From the NCBI GenBank assembly GCA_012295275.1, contig CM022676.1:6789719-6814718 (forward strand): a stretch of DNA of 25,000 bases, read 5' to 3'. A model generated the notes under the pieces. It had not been told where the DNA came from. It ran no database searches and saw nothing but the letters and a program-made list of their open reading frames with translations. The DNA is from Chrysomallon squamiferum. Its lineage: Eukaryota; Mollusca; Gastropoda; Neomphalida; Peltospiridae. Below are positions 9,751-21,656 of the stretch, one piece after another (the stretch's first letter is position 1; each line of letters starts with the position of its first letter). The position numbers and the translations under genes are program-made.

Positions 9751-10105
9751 GACATAAATTCTTACATACATAGATACATACATATAGACATAATGTGTGT
9801 AATAGGTTTTTTTTTAAATATTTATTTTTGAATTTGTATACTTAGAAAAAAATAAATCGTTCTGAACATAGGTTGTCCAATACTTTGAAACTTTGTTAGC
9901 TGTTTGATTTATTGTTGTTTCTGTTGTATCGTGTTTCTCTCTCAAATTGTAAAAGTGGTAACATCTGGTGTATAAAAATATACTGACTGTATCTACTAAT
10001 ACCTTTTATAGAACAATCGTTTTGTGGCTTATTTTGTGTACGTCTATTTTGGTCAGTATTTTATTTTTTTATTTATTTCATATTGTCTGACGTAACAAAA
10101 AAGAT
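9750..10105. other. AT-rich DNA, nothing recognised
   Basis: No gene-like frame, repeat array or RNA gene was seen. Confidence 0.5.
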
Positions 10106-10107
10106 GA

Positions 10108-10426
10108 TCTGTATTGCTGTTATTACTGCTACTACTGCTGCTGCTACTGCTACCACTACTACTGCTAATAATACTACTATTACTATCACTACCACTACTA
10201 CTACTACTGCTGCTGTTGCTGCTACTACTACTACATTTACTATTTCCGCTACTATTGCCACCACCACTACTACTACTACTTCTATTACTATTACTGTTAT
10301 TACTGTTACTGAAATTATAATCATTAGTATGTCATAGTTATTATTGTATTATTATTCTGAATATTTTTGTTAGTTTGCTTATTATTATTATCATCATCAT
10401 CATCATCGACATCATCATGATCATCA

Positions 10427-10494
<68 letters not shown>

Positions 10495-10497
10495 TTG
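10108..10497. repeat. Imperfect (ACT)n/(GCT)n region and (ATT)n tract
   Basis: Interrupted ACT/GCT/ATT trinucleotides over 10110-10340, then ATC units at 10391-10430 and pure (ATT)n at 10431-10495. The poly-Thr, poly-Val, poly-Leu and poly-Asn frames follow from the three-base period and are not supported as proteins. Confidence 0.9.
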
Positions 10498-10675
10498 TAA
10501 ATAACCTAAATATATACGGAATGCTTTTAAGTAATGGCATCCAGTATTTCCTAATAATAAAAATATGATTATGAAATATATATGTGACAATATAATCTGA
10601 CTTTTCTTTCTCGTAAAAGTTAAAAAATAAATAAGTTAATAAATAAATATAAATAAAAGAAATACGGCATAATAT

Positions 10676-10750
10676 TATGTGTGTGTGTGTGTCGCTGTGA
10701 GTGTGTGTGTGTGTGTGTGCACGAACGCGTGCATGTGTCTGCATGTGCAG
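10676..10750. repeat. (GT)n microsatellite
   Basis: GT units at 10679-10692 and 10701-10719 with a CGCTGTGA interruption. Confidence 0.85.
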
Positions 10751-10974
10751 ACGATACTCAGTCTTTCAGGAGTTGTTCTACGATGAACCTAAAAATCGAT
10801 TCTTATTGTTTGTCCTTCATTATTTTATTGTCATTGTTTATTATTTGTAAATATATAGACTTGAAATACATAAAATAGGTATAGGTCGTTTGCACATATT
10901 CTGGCAAAGGTAAAGTTCAAGGCCGTTTGTTATTGCTGAAGCTGCTGTTATATACGCATCCAGTTATTCCATTT

Positions 10975-11035
10975 CATTATTATTATTATTATTACTGCTG
11001 TTATTGTTATTTATTTTATTTTATTTTATTTTATT

Positions 11036-11086
<51 letters not shown>

Positions 11087-11102
11087 GTTATTTAGTTATT
11101 TA
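10975..11102. repeat. (ATT)n, (TTTTA)n and (TTTA)n
   Basis: ATT at 10976-10994, TTTTA at about 11013-11038 and TTTA at 11039-11100: adjacent 3-, 5- and 4-base period blocks. Confidence 0.9.
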
Positions 11103-11835
<733 letters not shown>

Positions 11836-11987
11836 GTATTTATAATTACTCCTACCATCAACACACCAGCACCAAGACAACAACAACAACAACTACTACT
11901 ACTACTACTACTATTACCACTAAATACTACTTATGTTACTGCTAATACTATTACTATATATCACAGTTGCATCGCATGAACAGTTTA

Positions 11988-12467
11988 GTTTTAAGACATT
12001 TAAACTGGACAGTTTGTGTTGCTAAGAAATCATCTAAATATATTCTGAATACCTCTAAGATACTTTTTGTTCATGTTTTGCCGGCCAGTTTTAATTAATA
12101 ATGAAGTATAAAACAATAAAAGAATGCATTGTATTTCTGTAGTGATGACGTCATCTCATACAAGGCGAAACGATTTGTTTGTTTCTTCTAGCGTTGTCAT
12201 AAAAGAAAATAATACATTTATTGCGTTGTCATAAAAGAAAATAATACATTTATTGCGTTGTCATAAAAGAAAATAATACATTTATTGCCTTGACATTTAC
12301 GAAATGACCTCACAACTTCACTTGTGAATTGTTAAAATTGCAGCTTTCAGATATTTTGTCTTGTACAGTATTGTTTTATTATCAACCTTTGTTTTGAACG
12401 CAATACCTTAGAAATAAACAGATTTTAAAAAATATAAATATTCTTACTGCATTTTTAGGGCTTTGTA
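11988..12467 (+). repeat. Dispersed ~480-bp element, copy 1
   Basis: Matches 16112-16540 in direct orientation over nearly its whole length. Conserved blocks include CTAAGAAATCATCTAAATAT, GTCCAGTTTTAATTAATAAT-like, GACGTCATCTC, CAAGGCGAAACGATTTG and CTTGTACAGTATTGTTTTAT. The left boundary is abrupt at GTTTTAAGACATTT and the right end runs into a long (ATTT)n tract, as in copy 2. This copy carries three tandem 32-bp units (12191-12286) where copy 2 has one. No coding frame, terminal inverted repeat or clear Pol III box is seen, so an SSR-tailed non-autonomous retroposon or a segmental duplication are both possible. Confidence 0.85.
12191..12286 (+). repeat. Three perfect copies of a 32-bp unit
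   Basis: Units starting GCGTTGTCATAAAAGAAAAT at 12191, 12223 and 12255 are identical. The single unit in the other copy of the element (from 16319) indicates that expansion happened after the two copies separated. Confidence 0.95.
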
Positions 12468-12468
12468 T

Positions 12469-12511
<43 letters not shown>

Positions 12512-12570
12512 TTTGCTTATTTATTTATTTATTTGCTTATTTATTTATTTATTTGCTTATTTATTTTTTT

Positions 12571-12607
<37 letters not shown>

Positions 12608-12624
12608 TTTGCTTATTTATTTGC

Positions 12625-12655
<31 letters not shown>

Positions 12656-12660
12656 CTTGC

Positions 12661-12696
<36 letters not shown>

Positions 12697-12775
12697 TTGC
12701 TTATTTATTTGCTTATTTATTTATTTTATTTCATTTCATTTCATTTTATTTTATTTTATTTTATGTATTTATTAT
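12467..12775. repeat. ~300-bp (ATTT)n tract with GCTT interruptions
   Basis: Long TTTA array with GCTTATTT variants spaced at multiples of four, ending in TTTCA/TTTTA pentamers (12723-12764). It forms the tail of dispersed-element copy 1. Phe/Ile/Leu/Tyr frames are artefacts. Confidence 0.95.
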
Positions 12776-13064
12776 TAAAATAAATTATCGACTTCTGCTT
12801 GTACACTTTTTCCTCTCTGTCTGTTTAACATTGCATGTTTACCAGGTAACTTGTATTTATTTAATTTAAATTTTGTGCGAAAAGTACTCGAAATAGTCTC
12901 ATAACCAGATCTTAACTGATAACCAGGATGATTTATTGAATAAGGAACTTAACTGCAATATTCGATATTACGTAGTTACGTTCATAAATGTAAAACTGCA
13001 CATTAACGTGAATAATATAACTGATGGGGCAGTTTATATTACTCAAAATGTAAGTACGTTTCTG
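12776..13064. other. Unique DNA, nothing recognised
   Basis: No gene-like frame and no repeat array was seen. Confidence 0.5.
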
Positions 13065-13084
13065 TAATTATCATCATCATCATC

Positions 13085-13135
<51 letters not shown>

Positions 13136-13261
13136 TCTCCTACTACCACTGCTACTACTATCATTAATTAATTAATTAAATTATTTATTTATTTATTTAT
13201 TTTATTTATTTATATTTTCTCTCTATATAATATATATTTAGGTCGCCTTTGGACATAAGTG

Positions 13262-13311
<50 letters not shown>

Positions 13312-13320
13312 TAACAATAT
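13065..13320. repeat. (ATC)n, (ATT)n, (ATTT)n and (AAT)n blocks
   Basis: ATC at about 13069-13085, ATT at 13086-13136, ATTA/ATTT at 13163-13215 and AAT at 13264-13308. Two complementary trinucleotide arrays (ATT, then AAT) lie about 130 bp apart and could pair as a hairpin. Confidence 0.9.
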
Positions 13321-14294
13321 TAATTGTAATAAACAGTAATAATAAATGTAATAATATACACAACAATAATAATGATAATGGTAAAATTAAATAGTTAAAT
13401 TAAGTAAATAAAAGATCGATAGCGTTTCTGAAGATACATGTGATTACCATGTTAATATATATATATTTATATATATGTATGTGTGTGTGTGTGTTTTTAT
13501 ACGTGCATATGTTTATATAAAATGTCTATGTGTACATAGAAAAGTCAAAATTATATAAAACACAAACAAATACGTGCTATTTCGTCATATTCTCTTCATT
13601 TAGCACAAGAAATATTTTGTTTGCGCCTTCCCGTAAACAGAATAGAACATCCCATGAACTCTTGTTCCAAAACCACTGATCAAAGGTCATCGGATGTTCA
13701 CAGCTGGAATAAATTTAAAAAAAGAAAAAAAAGAAAAGAATTTAGAGTCAAAACATTAGTGGACTCAGAACTCATTTGTCTTGGGCCAGCATAACGACAT
13801 AACGTTGTCGATCGTAAATACTTTAAGTTTACGACATACGGATCAATAAACAACACTTGCAGCTGATAGTTACATTTTGTCCACGTCGTGTTTTCACCTC
13901 GCAAAATCACTTGTGTAAATAAAAGCATTTTTAATTTATGTAAAGCTTTCCTGCACACAGATCAAAAGTGACTGTAAAACTGGTAAGTTCGTTCTTTCGT
14001 TCGTTCGTATCTTGATTTAATAATATATTCGTGTGTTAGGTTTGTGTGTGTGTATATGTGTGTGTGCGTGTGTGTGTCTCTCCGTCTGTCTGTCTGTGTA
14101 CTTATATATTACATACAAATATATTTATTATCAGTTTTATTCATTTTTTAAATTTTATATCTGTTGACAATTGTATTTGCTTTATTCATTTATTTCATTA
14201 TATTAATAACTGACTGTCTGAAATGTTAATTTATTTTCTTGAATACTTCATTTGTTTACTAATTTGTTACAATTGCTTTTGGTCCCTCTTTGCG

Positions 14295-14295
<1 letters not shown>
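13321..14295. other. Mostly unique DNA with small GT/TA patches
   Basis: Small (AT) and (GT) patches at 13458-13495 and (GT)n at 14044-14098. The segment 13560-13980 is the least repetitive stretch in the left part of the window. An 86-codon minus frame (13698-13958) crosses it, but it has no recognisable motif, ends in Phe/Leu repeats from a poly-purine patch and lacks splice or poly(A) support. Confidence 0.4.

Positions 14296-14352
<57 letters not shown>
14296..14352. repeat. (ATT)n microsatellite
   Basis: About 18 ATT units. Confidence 0.95.
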
Positions 14353-14905
14353 TTCATAACTGTTGATGCGCAGATTAATATTGAAGGAAAACACGATACA
14401 AACAACAGATTTAGTTTGGTAAGTTAAATTTCTGGATCGAAGTGAACTGGGAAAACTAACATAACAGAGGTCAGATTTATCTTCTCTCTCACTATGTGCG
14501 CTGGAGAATTTTCCAGAAGGTTACTAATTGTATTTACAAAACAAAGTTGAGAAACCTAATGATGTCATATTTTATTGCGTAATTACGATCGGTAATGTCA
14601 AGGTTGCTTCGTTCTGACGTCATTTATTTACTCACCTCTTTCAAATTATTTTGATATGAATCTTTTACCAACATCGGCACAACCCAAGAACTCTGAAAAA
14701 CAAACTGTATCTATTATAACTACCAAGATAATACAACAACAAAACAACAACAACAACAACAAAAAAAAAAAAACATTTACACAAATTCCTTTCTATATTT
14801 AATAAAACGTTTATTTATTTTAAATAAAACAACATTTGGTTTGTCTGACAATCATATTTTTGCGCGCCAACAGAATGTTTATTTTATTTTTAAATAAATA
14901 TTTAT

Positions 14906-14936
<31 letters not shown>

Positions 14937-15205
14937 TAGTTTTTCATTTACTAATATTAGTAAAAAGAAAAGAAAGGCACTTTCATGGAAAATAAAACAA
15001 GGTTAATATTGTTGAATGTTTTTTTAATTAAAATACACATACTTCAGTTTCTAGTCACATAATGAACTGTGTAAATATCCGTCTGCGAGAAAAGATAAAA
15101 ATATTTGAATGAGTTGACACTCGCGAATTTGTCTTCCATTGCAGTGAGGAACTGCGACTGTGTTAAAATCACGGCAAATTTATCACGAGAAATTAAGAAA
15201 TCAGT
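14353..15205. other. AT-rich DNA, no gene recognised
   Basis: Holds a CRE palindrome TGACGTCA at 14615-14622, a (CAA)n plus A-run patch at 14736-14773 and (TTTA)n at about 14903-14932. No supported coding sequence. Confidence 0.5.
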
Positions 15206-15206
15206 G

Positions 15207-15247
<41 letters not shown>

Positions 15248-15366
15248 TGATTAATAGCAATAATCAAATGACATCTAGAAACGAAAACGTGATTTCTAGA
15301 ATATTCTTGAAGGCCGTCTGTTATTTTATTGTTCCTGCTTTTATATACTGCTTATAAATCAACAAA

Positions 15367-15401
<35 letters not shown>

Positions 15402-15405
15402 GTCC
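15206..15405. repeat. (AAT)n and (AAAT)n microsatellites
   Basis: AAT at 15206-15246 and AAAT at 15363-15401, with unique DNA between. Confidence 0.9.
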
Positions 15406-15790
15406 TATGTAAATGTTTGCATTAGATTATTAATGCAGTTAACACTTGTGTATTGCATAAAACAGGCAGAATAGTTCAACAGACTAAATCAGCGAATCCA
15501 AATGAACTTTTGTCAAATCGACTATTTCTATATTTGAATGTCTATTTCACTGACCCCATTTTCTATAAAAGTGTGTCTGAAAAGCTGTTACATGATTGTT
15601 TTTAAGATGTGTGTAACAGATTTTTCATTATGTTAACTTCAGATTTCGTACGAGTTTCTAAGAAGGTGAGGGGCGAACTTTGACACCGAGTCTTCGCGGA
15701 ATTTGTCGAGTCTTACCGAAGGAGAGCAATGCGTTTAAAATGTTTGCATAAATGATATTTAAAAAGGAAAATGGAAAACCTGTAAAATTA
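15406..15790. other. Unique DNA, nothing recognised
   Basis: No gene, RNA gene or repeat array was identified. Confidence 0.5.
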
Positions 15791-15862
15791 TTTACAAAAA
15801 AAAACAAACAACAACAACACCCCCCCCCAAAAAAAACAACAACACCCAAACAAACAAAGCAA

Positions 15863-15929
<67 letters not shown>

Positions 15930-15930
15930 G
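15791..15930. repeat. A/C homopolymer patch and (AAT)n tract
   Basis: A-rich CAA units, a run of nine C residues (about 15820-15828), A runs and (AAT)n at 15863-15927. Confidence 0.9.
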
Positions 15931-16111
15931 CTGTTCTGTTGAGAGAGACCAATATCACGTGCAGCTTTTCTGTCTTTAATCGAACTGTTCAATGTGTCGG
16001 CTGGTATACTCACACAAATCAATCAATCAATCAATCAGATGTTTTCAAATCATCTGCACTAGAATCACGTACATATGGAAATAGATACAATTGTAATAAT
16101 TTTTCTTTTGT

Positions 16112-16540
16112 GTTTTAAGACATTTTAAACTGGAACGTTGATGTTGCTAAGAAATCATCTAAATATATTCTGAATACCTCCAAGACACCTTTTGTTCATG
16201 TTTTGCCGTCCAGTTTTAATTAATAATGAAGCATCTAACAATAAAAGAATGCATTGTGTGTCTGAAGTGGTGACGTCATCTCGTACAAGGCGAAACGATT
16301 TGTGTTTTGTTTCTTCTAGCGTTGTCATAAAAGAAAATAATACATTTATTGCCTTGACATTTACGACATGACGTCACAACGTGTGAATTGTTAAAATTGC
16401 AGCTTTAAAATATTTTGTCTTGTACAGTATTGTTTTATTATCAACCTTTGTTATGAACGCAAATAATAAAACAATAGCTTAGAAATAAACAGATTTTTAA
16501 AAATATATATATTCTTACTACATTTTTAGGGCTTTGTATT
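16112..16540 (+). repeat. Dispersed element, copy 2
   Basis: Second, shorter copy of the element at 11988-12467, about 4.1 kb downstream in the same orientation. It has a single 32-bp unit, lacks the short insert CTTCACTT found near 12316 in copy 1 and has gained a short AATAATAAAACAATA insert near 16460. CRE palindromes sit at 16271 (shared with 12146) and 16369 (copy 1 has TGACCTCA there). The right end enters (ATTT)n exactly as copy 1 does. Immediately upstream, at 16018-16037, is a small (ATCA)5 patch. Confidence 0.85.
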
Positions 16541-16653
16541 TATTTATTTAGTTAGTTAGTTAGGTATTTATTTACTTACTTATTTATTTATTATATTTAT
16601 TTATTTACTTATATTTTTATTTATTTTATTTTGTATTTATTTTATTTATTTAC

Positions 16654-16712
<59 letters not shown>

Positions 16713-16798
16713 TGTATTTATTTATTTATTTACTTATTTATTTAGTTATTTACTTACTTATTTATTTATCTATTTTATTTATTTATTTATTTATTTGT
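16538..16798. repeat. ~260-bp (ATTT)n tract, tail of copy 2
   Basis: TTTA array with GTTA, CTTA and TATATTTA interruptions. Phe/Leu/Tyr frames are artefacts. Confidence 0.95.
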
Positions 16799-17190
16799 GT
16801 ATGTATACTGTGTCTCAGTTACTTAGAACTGTATGTCCAGTGTTTAAAGCAGAACACTGATACATCCAAATACAACATTTTGTTACGATTCGCCCTTTGT
16901 ATACTATGAAACCTTATAAACAGTAGCCTGGCGAAATATCTGATCCATAAATGGAATTTTTAAACTTGTCACAGCATGATAGCTACGAAACAAGGGCTGC
17001 AAAGTATGTGATCGAAAAAGAGAGTTAATTTACTGCTTAGACCAGCATAGTGATTGACAAGGAAAATGGTTTTATTTTCTATTGAAAGTAATTTAATTCC
17101 GAAGGAGAAGTTATTGTATATGATGTTGTAAAACTGTTAACTGTTGTTTGAATATGTATATCTGTGTATGTGTATGTGAGTATATATAAT
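16799..17190. other. Unique DNA, nothing recognised
   Basis: No supported gene. A short poorly defined frame covers 16830-16909. Confidence 0.5.
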
Positions 17191-17193
17191 CTG

Positions 17194-17462
17194 TGTTTGT
17201 GCGTGCGTGTGTGTGTGTGTGTGTGTATGTATATATATATACACACACACATACACAGCTACATATATACATACATACAAACACACACATATACACACTT
17301 GTATATACTAATATAACAACATTAACTATGCTTATTATTATTATTATTATTATTATTGTTGCCATTATTATTATTATTGTTCATTATTATTATTATTATT
17401 GTCATTATTATTATTATTATTGTCATTATTACTACTATTATTATTATTATTATTATTATTTC
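17194..17462. repeat. (GT)n-(TA)n-(AC)n palindrome and (ATT)n tract
   Basis: GT units (17205-17226), TATATATATA and AC units (17241-17259) form a self-complementary stretch. (ATT)n with GTC and GCC interruptions follows at 17332-17460. Confidence 0.9.
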
Positions 17463-17689
17463 AGAATGAAGAAGGGGCAGACAACTACAACTCTCTACCA
17501 TCCACAAAAACAAAGCAAGTATTGATATTCTAAATATTACGACAAACTGAATTTGAATTATTAACAAAAACCTACTGAACAATTAACAAATGCTACTGTC
17601 TGAACTATTAACGAATAGACTCATATGACTTATTAATGAAAGCAACAATATGAATGTTTAACGACAGTATTTTATTTATACATTTTCTG

Positions 17690-17940
17690 TTACTGCTACT
17701 GCTACTGCTACTACTACTACTGCTACTACCACTACGACTACTACTGTAACATTATTATTATTATTACTATTCTCATTACTACTACTATTACTACTACTAC
17801 TACTACTACTAATGTAACATTGTTATTATTACTATTATCATTACTACTGCTAGTACTACTACTGCAACTACTACTGCAACTACTACTACTATTATTCTTC
17901 TTCTTATTATTATTATTATTAATAATATTATTTTGATCGT
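17690..17940. repeat. Imperfect trinucleotide region (ACT/GCT/ATT)
   Basis: Interrupted ACT, GCT and ATT units with CTT at 17897-17907. It ends just before the acceptor-like site at 17960. Confidence 0.85.
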
Positions 17941-17960
17941 CATCATCATTATCATTTCAG

Positions 17961-18098
17961 AACAGTCAAGAAGCTGATGGAATTATGACTGAATACTGTC
18001 TACCAAAAAACTAACGAGAGAGGACGTTAATTCTTTACAACAGAGCAACTGCGCGTTCCGCCATCTTGTTTCCACGGGAGACAATTCAAGAGATCGAA
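17961..18098 (+). promoter_or_regulatory. 5' leader of the GT31 gene with two uORFs
   Basis: An acceptor-like TTATCATTTCAG ends at 17960, so the leader may begin as an exon at 17961; transcription could also start further downstream. Two tiny uORFs lie here. ATG at 17977 ends at TGA 17988 (3 codons). ATG at 17985 ends at TAA 18014 (9 codons, in frame with the main CDS). No other ATG occurs between 18014 and the main start at 18099. Splicing and uORF effects are inference. Confidence 0.4.
18058..18068 (-). promoter_or_regulatory. YY1-type motif
   Basis: The plus strand reads CCGCCATCTTG, the reverse complement of CAAGATGGCGG, an exact match to the classical YY1 core. In animals such sites often lie just downstream of TATA-less transcription starts. 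Here it is 30 bases before the initiator ATG in the only GC-richer part of the upstream DNA, which fits a core-promoter role. Binding is not shown. Confidence 0.4.
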
Positions 18099-19154
18099 AT
18101 GGCGTTCGATTCTCTTACAAATTTAAAGACTTTTCTTTTGATGGTTATCGTGCTCACCGTTTTCATTCTGATCAATCTGATTTGGTCACTGGGCAACGTA
18201 TATTCATTCGTTCACCTCGGTTTCATTTACGAGAGAGACGTAAACCAGGTTTCCATTGAAACCAGGAGCTTTGCTGTGATTATGGCCAACTCATCACGTG
18301 ACACAAACGTGACAAAACCAACGGCTCGCCCGGACTATTGTAAAGACTGTTTCGCTCACGATTTTCATTATATTATCCAGAACAACGAAGTGTGTAAAAC
18401 TACAAACGGAACGTCCATAGATCTTGTCGTTTGTGTGTTCACTGTTCACGGCAACGTGAAACAAAGGGAGGCAATTAGGAAAACATGGCTGTCGGTGTCG
18501 AAGAACAATACGTCTTCTGTGAGATACGTGTTCTTGCTGGGAGAAACAAAAGACAAGAAGCAAGCAGACGATGTTGTCAAGGAAAACAACATCTACCACG
18601 ACATAGTCAAAGAGTCGTTCGCCGACTCGTATCAGAATCTCACCTACAAAACCATAATGGGGTTCAAGTGGACCACGTTGTACTGCAGCAACGCTGAGTT
18701 CGTCATGAAGACAGACGACGACATGTACGTCAACATTCCGGCTCTTCTGAAAGTCCTGTCGAAAGAAGCGACGTCGCTGCAAACTTCTGTTTCCGGTCAC
18801 TGCGTGCAGAAGGCCGAGCCAATCAGAAACGTGAAATCCAAATGGTACGCCTCGTTCCGGAGTTACCCTCGAAATTACTATCCGGGCTTCTGCTCCGGAA
18901 CGGGGTACGTTACGAGCCGGGCGGTCGCGGAGAAAATTTACGCCGTATCTAAGACGATTCCGTTTTTCCATTTAGAGGATGTGTACGTAGCGCTGTGTGT
19001 TAAGAAACTTGGTTTTCAGTTAAAACACGTGACTGGTTTCCATAGCTACAGGACTAAACTGGATCCCTGCTTAATGAAGTCGGACAAAGTTGTGACTAGT
19101 CATGAAATTCCAACAGACTTCCTCTACAAAGTTCATAATGCTGTGTGTAAATAA
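18099..19154 (+). CDS. Beta-1,3-galactosyltransferase-like enzyme, GT31 family (type II Golgi membrane protein)
   Basis: An intronless 351-residue frame. GT31 enzymes transfer galactose or an N-acetylhexosamine from a UDP-sugar in beta-1,3 linkage to glycans in the Golgi lumen. Residues 11-30 are one hydrophobic signal-anchor after a short cytosolic N-terminus. The luminal domain then shows the family motifs in order: REAIRKTW (123-130), VFLLGE (144-149), FADSYQNLTYKT (174-185), KTDDD with the metal/UDP-binding DDD at 206-208, YYPGFCSGTGYVTS (260-273) and LEDVYVALC (292-300). Sequons lie at N64, N70, N103, N136/N137 and N180. Length is typical for the family and the C-terminus is complete. 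The start is the first in-frame ATG after the stop at 18012, in good context (G at -3, G at +4); 11 further open codons upstream lack an ATG. The CDS is clearly GC-richer than its surroundings. The exact acceptor sugar and B3GALT, B3GNT or B3GALNT subtype cannot be decided. Confidence 0.93.
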   Translation: MAFDSLTNLKTFLLMVIVLTVFILINLIWSLGNVYSFVHLGFIYERDVNQVSIETRSFAVIMANSSRDTNVTKPTARPDYCKDCFAHDFHYIIQNNEVCKTTNGTSIDLVVCVFTVHGNVKQREAIRKTWLSVSKNNTSSVRYVFLLGETKDKKQADDVVKENNIYHDIVKESFADSYQNLTYKTIMGFKWTTLYCSNAEFVMKTDDDMYVNIPALLKVLSKEATSLQTSVSGHCVQKAEPIRNVKSKWYASFRSYPRNYYPGFCSGTGYVTSRAVAEKIYAVSKTIPFFHLEDVYVALCVKKLGFQLKHVTGFHSYRTKLDPCLMKSDKVVTSHEIPTDFLYKVHNAVCK

Positions 19155-19229
19155 AATATGTGATTTAAAAAAAATAATAAAATAAAATAAAATAAAATAA
19201 AATAAAATCCGCAAAAAAAAAAAAAAAAA
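19150..19229 (+). terminator. AATAAA signals and A-rich tract directly after the stop
   Basis: An AATAAA overlaps the stop codon (19150-19155). It is followed within 20 bases by A runs, about seven AAAAT pentamers (19173-19208) containing more AATAAA, and an A run at 19213-19229. These could supply polyadenylation signals for a very short 3' UTR, or be the fossil tail of a retrocopy. Confidence 0.5.
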
Positions 19230-19275
19230 CATTTTGCTTTCTTCTTTATTTCATCTTTTAATCACTGGTAGAGCT

Positions 19276-19289
19276 TATTATTATTATTA

Positions 19290-19353
<64 letters not shown>

Positions 19354-19385
19354 TGTTATTATTGTTATTATTGTTATTGTTATAA
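19276..19385. repeat. (ATT)n microsatellite
   Basis: ATT units interrupted by TTTTT at about 19291 and grading into ATTGTT at the 3' end. Confidence 0.9.
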
Positions 19386-19815
19386 ATGAAATATTTTTAA
19401 GATAACTTCGCAAAATGAGACCAGGTGTCTTTTTTAAAACACTTCTTGCAGAAGATTTTAAAAAAAAAAAAAATTCAGACATTTTTTCCGCATTTTATAA
19501 TTTTTGTTGTTGTGATGCCGTTCGAGCGAATTACTCGAGCACAAGAAAAACAAATCTGATATCTTAAGATATTGATCAATTTTCCCATATATCTATCATC
19601 AACATTCCTACAGACACACAAGTAAATAAATAAACTGTACGCTTCGGCCGACACTTAAGAATGAAAATACATTTCACAAACAAAAATTCAAGTCTGTTTT
19701 TTCGACATTTTTTTATTTTTTTATTTATTAATTCCTCTTGAACTGAATAAATTAAACATATATTTACAACACTGAAATAAACATTAATGACTATTAGCGC
19801 AGACATGAATTATTA
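19386..19815. other. AT-rich DNA, nothing recognised
   Basis: An A run sits at 19459-19472. A 76-codon minus frame (19576-19806) is Ile/Lys/Val-rich with no motif and is not accepted. Confidence 0.5.
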
Positions 19816-20100
19816 AAAATAATAATAATAATAATAACAATAATAATATGTTGTGTATATATATATATATATATGTGTGTGTGTATGTGTGTATGTGCAT
19901 CTATAAATATGTGTGTGTGTGTATACGAGTGTGTGTGTGTGTGTGTGTATGTGTATATGTGTGTGTGTGCGTGTGTCTATGTGTATATAGATATCTATTT
20001 CTGTAGGGATATTCTTCTGTACGTATGTTTGTAACTTAATATACTGTGTTTGTGTGTGTGTGTGTCTGTCTGTGTGTATGTGTGTTTATATATGCATTTA
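19816..20100. repeat. (AAT)n, (AT)n and (GT)n microsatellites
   Basis: AAT at 19819-19848, AT at 19856-19874, then GT-rich DNA at 19875-19985 and 20045-20090. Confidence 0.85.
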
Positions 20101-20280
20101 TGTAGATACTAAGAATTAAATGCATCATATCGAAGGAAACGTGTTAATTAATAATATTACAATATAGACAATTACACTTTTTTATTACACATGGAAATAT
20201 AATTTTTTGCATTAAAGAAATATTGCGAGTTATTTTATATACTTACGATGTATTGAACTTATATATATTCAAATATTAAG

Positions 20281-21055
<775 letters not shown>

Positions 21056-21092
<37 letters not shown>
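21056..21092. repeat. (AAT)n microsatellite
   Basis: About 11 AAT units ending in AACAACA. Confidence 0.9.
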
Positions 21093-21093
<1 letters not shown>

Positions 21094-21201
21094 CATTGCA
21101 CTTTTTTCTAATTCCAGTCCACGATAATAACTGAATTTCCTTCTTGATAATTTCCATGTATTGAATAACGTTGTGGAAGATATATATAAATATAAATATA
21201 G

Positions 21202-21326
<125 letters not shown>

Positions 21327-21656
21327 GCAATTTATTTCGGTTATCTTCGTCTTTTGTTTTTGATTAATACATTTAAATTTTTTACTAATCTAATCTAATT
21401 TCATTTCAAACTAGAACCAGTCTATTATAAACTATGAAACAAGTTTCTAAGTGTACTACCATATACGATTTGCTTTGGCACGTAAGTTCCCTGCCTCCCC
21501 CCCTCTCCGCCAAAAATACAAAAACAACAACAAAAAATATATAGCACTGCATTAAGATACATTCCAACAACATAACATTTAATAACGATTTATAACAAGA
21601 CACAGTTTTGCTGAAATCCAGAAACGACTATTTTTCTGAAGTTGTAATATAAATCA

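Noticed and set aside
10918-10965. Similarity between about 10918 and 15308 (both contain CAAGGCCGT-like then TGTTATT phrases)
   Set aside because: The shared stretch is short and decays quickly on both sides, so it may be chance.
13698-13958. 86-codon minus-strand frame in a unique region
   Set aside because: No recognisable family, no splice or start context of note, and a low-complexity C-terminal end from a poly-purine patch. It cannot be excluded as part of an exon but is not supported.
17463-17518. Possible 5' UTR exon after TTATTTCAG at 17454-17462
   Set aside because: The acceptor-like string comes from an ATT microsatellite boundary and the only nearby donor (CAAGTATT) is weak.
18066-18098. 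Eleven extra N-terminal codons for the GT31 protein from a TTG
   Set aside because: Eukaryotic initiation at TTG is unlikely, the first in-frame ATG (18099) has good context, and the membrane anchor is placed normally from there.
18294-18971. 225-codon open frame antisense to the GT31 gene
   Set aside because: It is the mirror of a well-supported coding sequence, has no domain features of its own, and such antisense frames are common opposite GC-richer genes.
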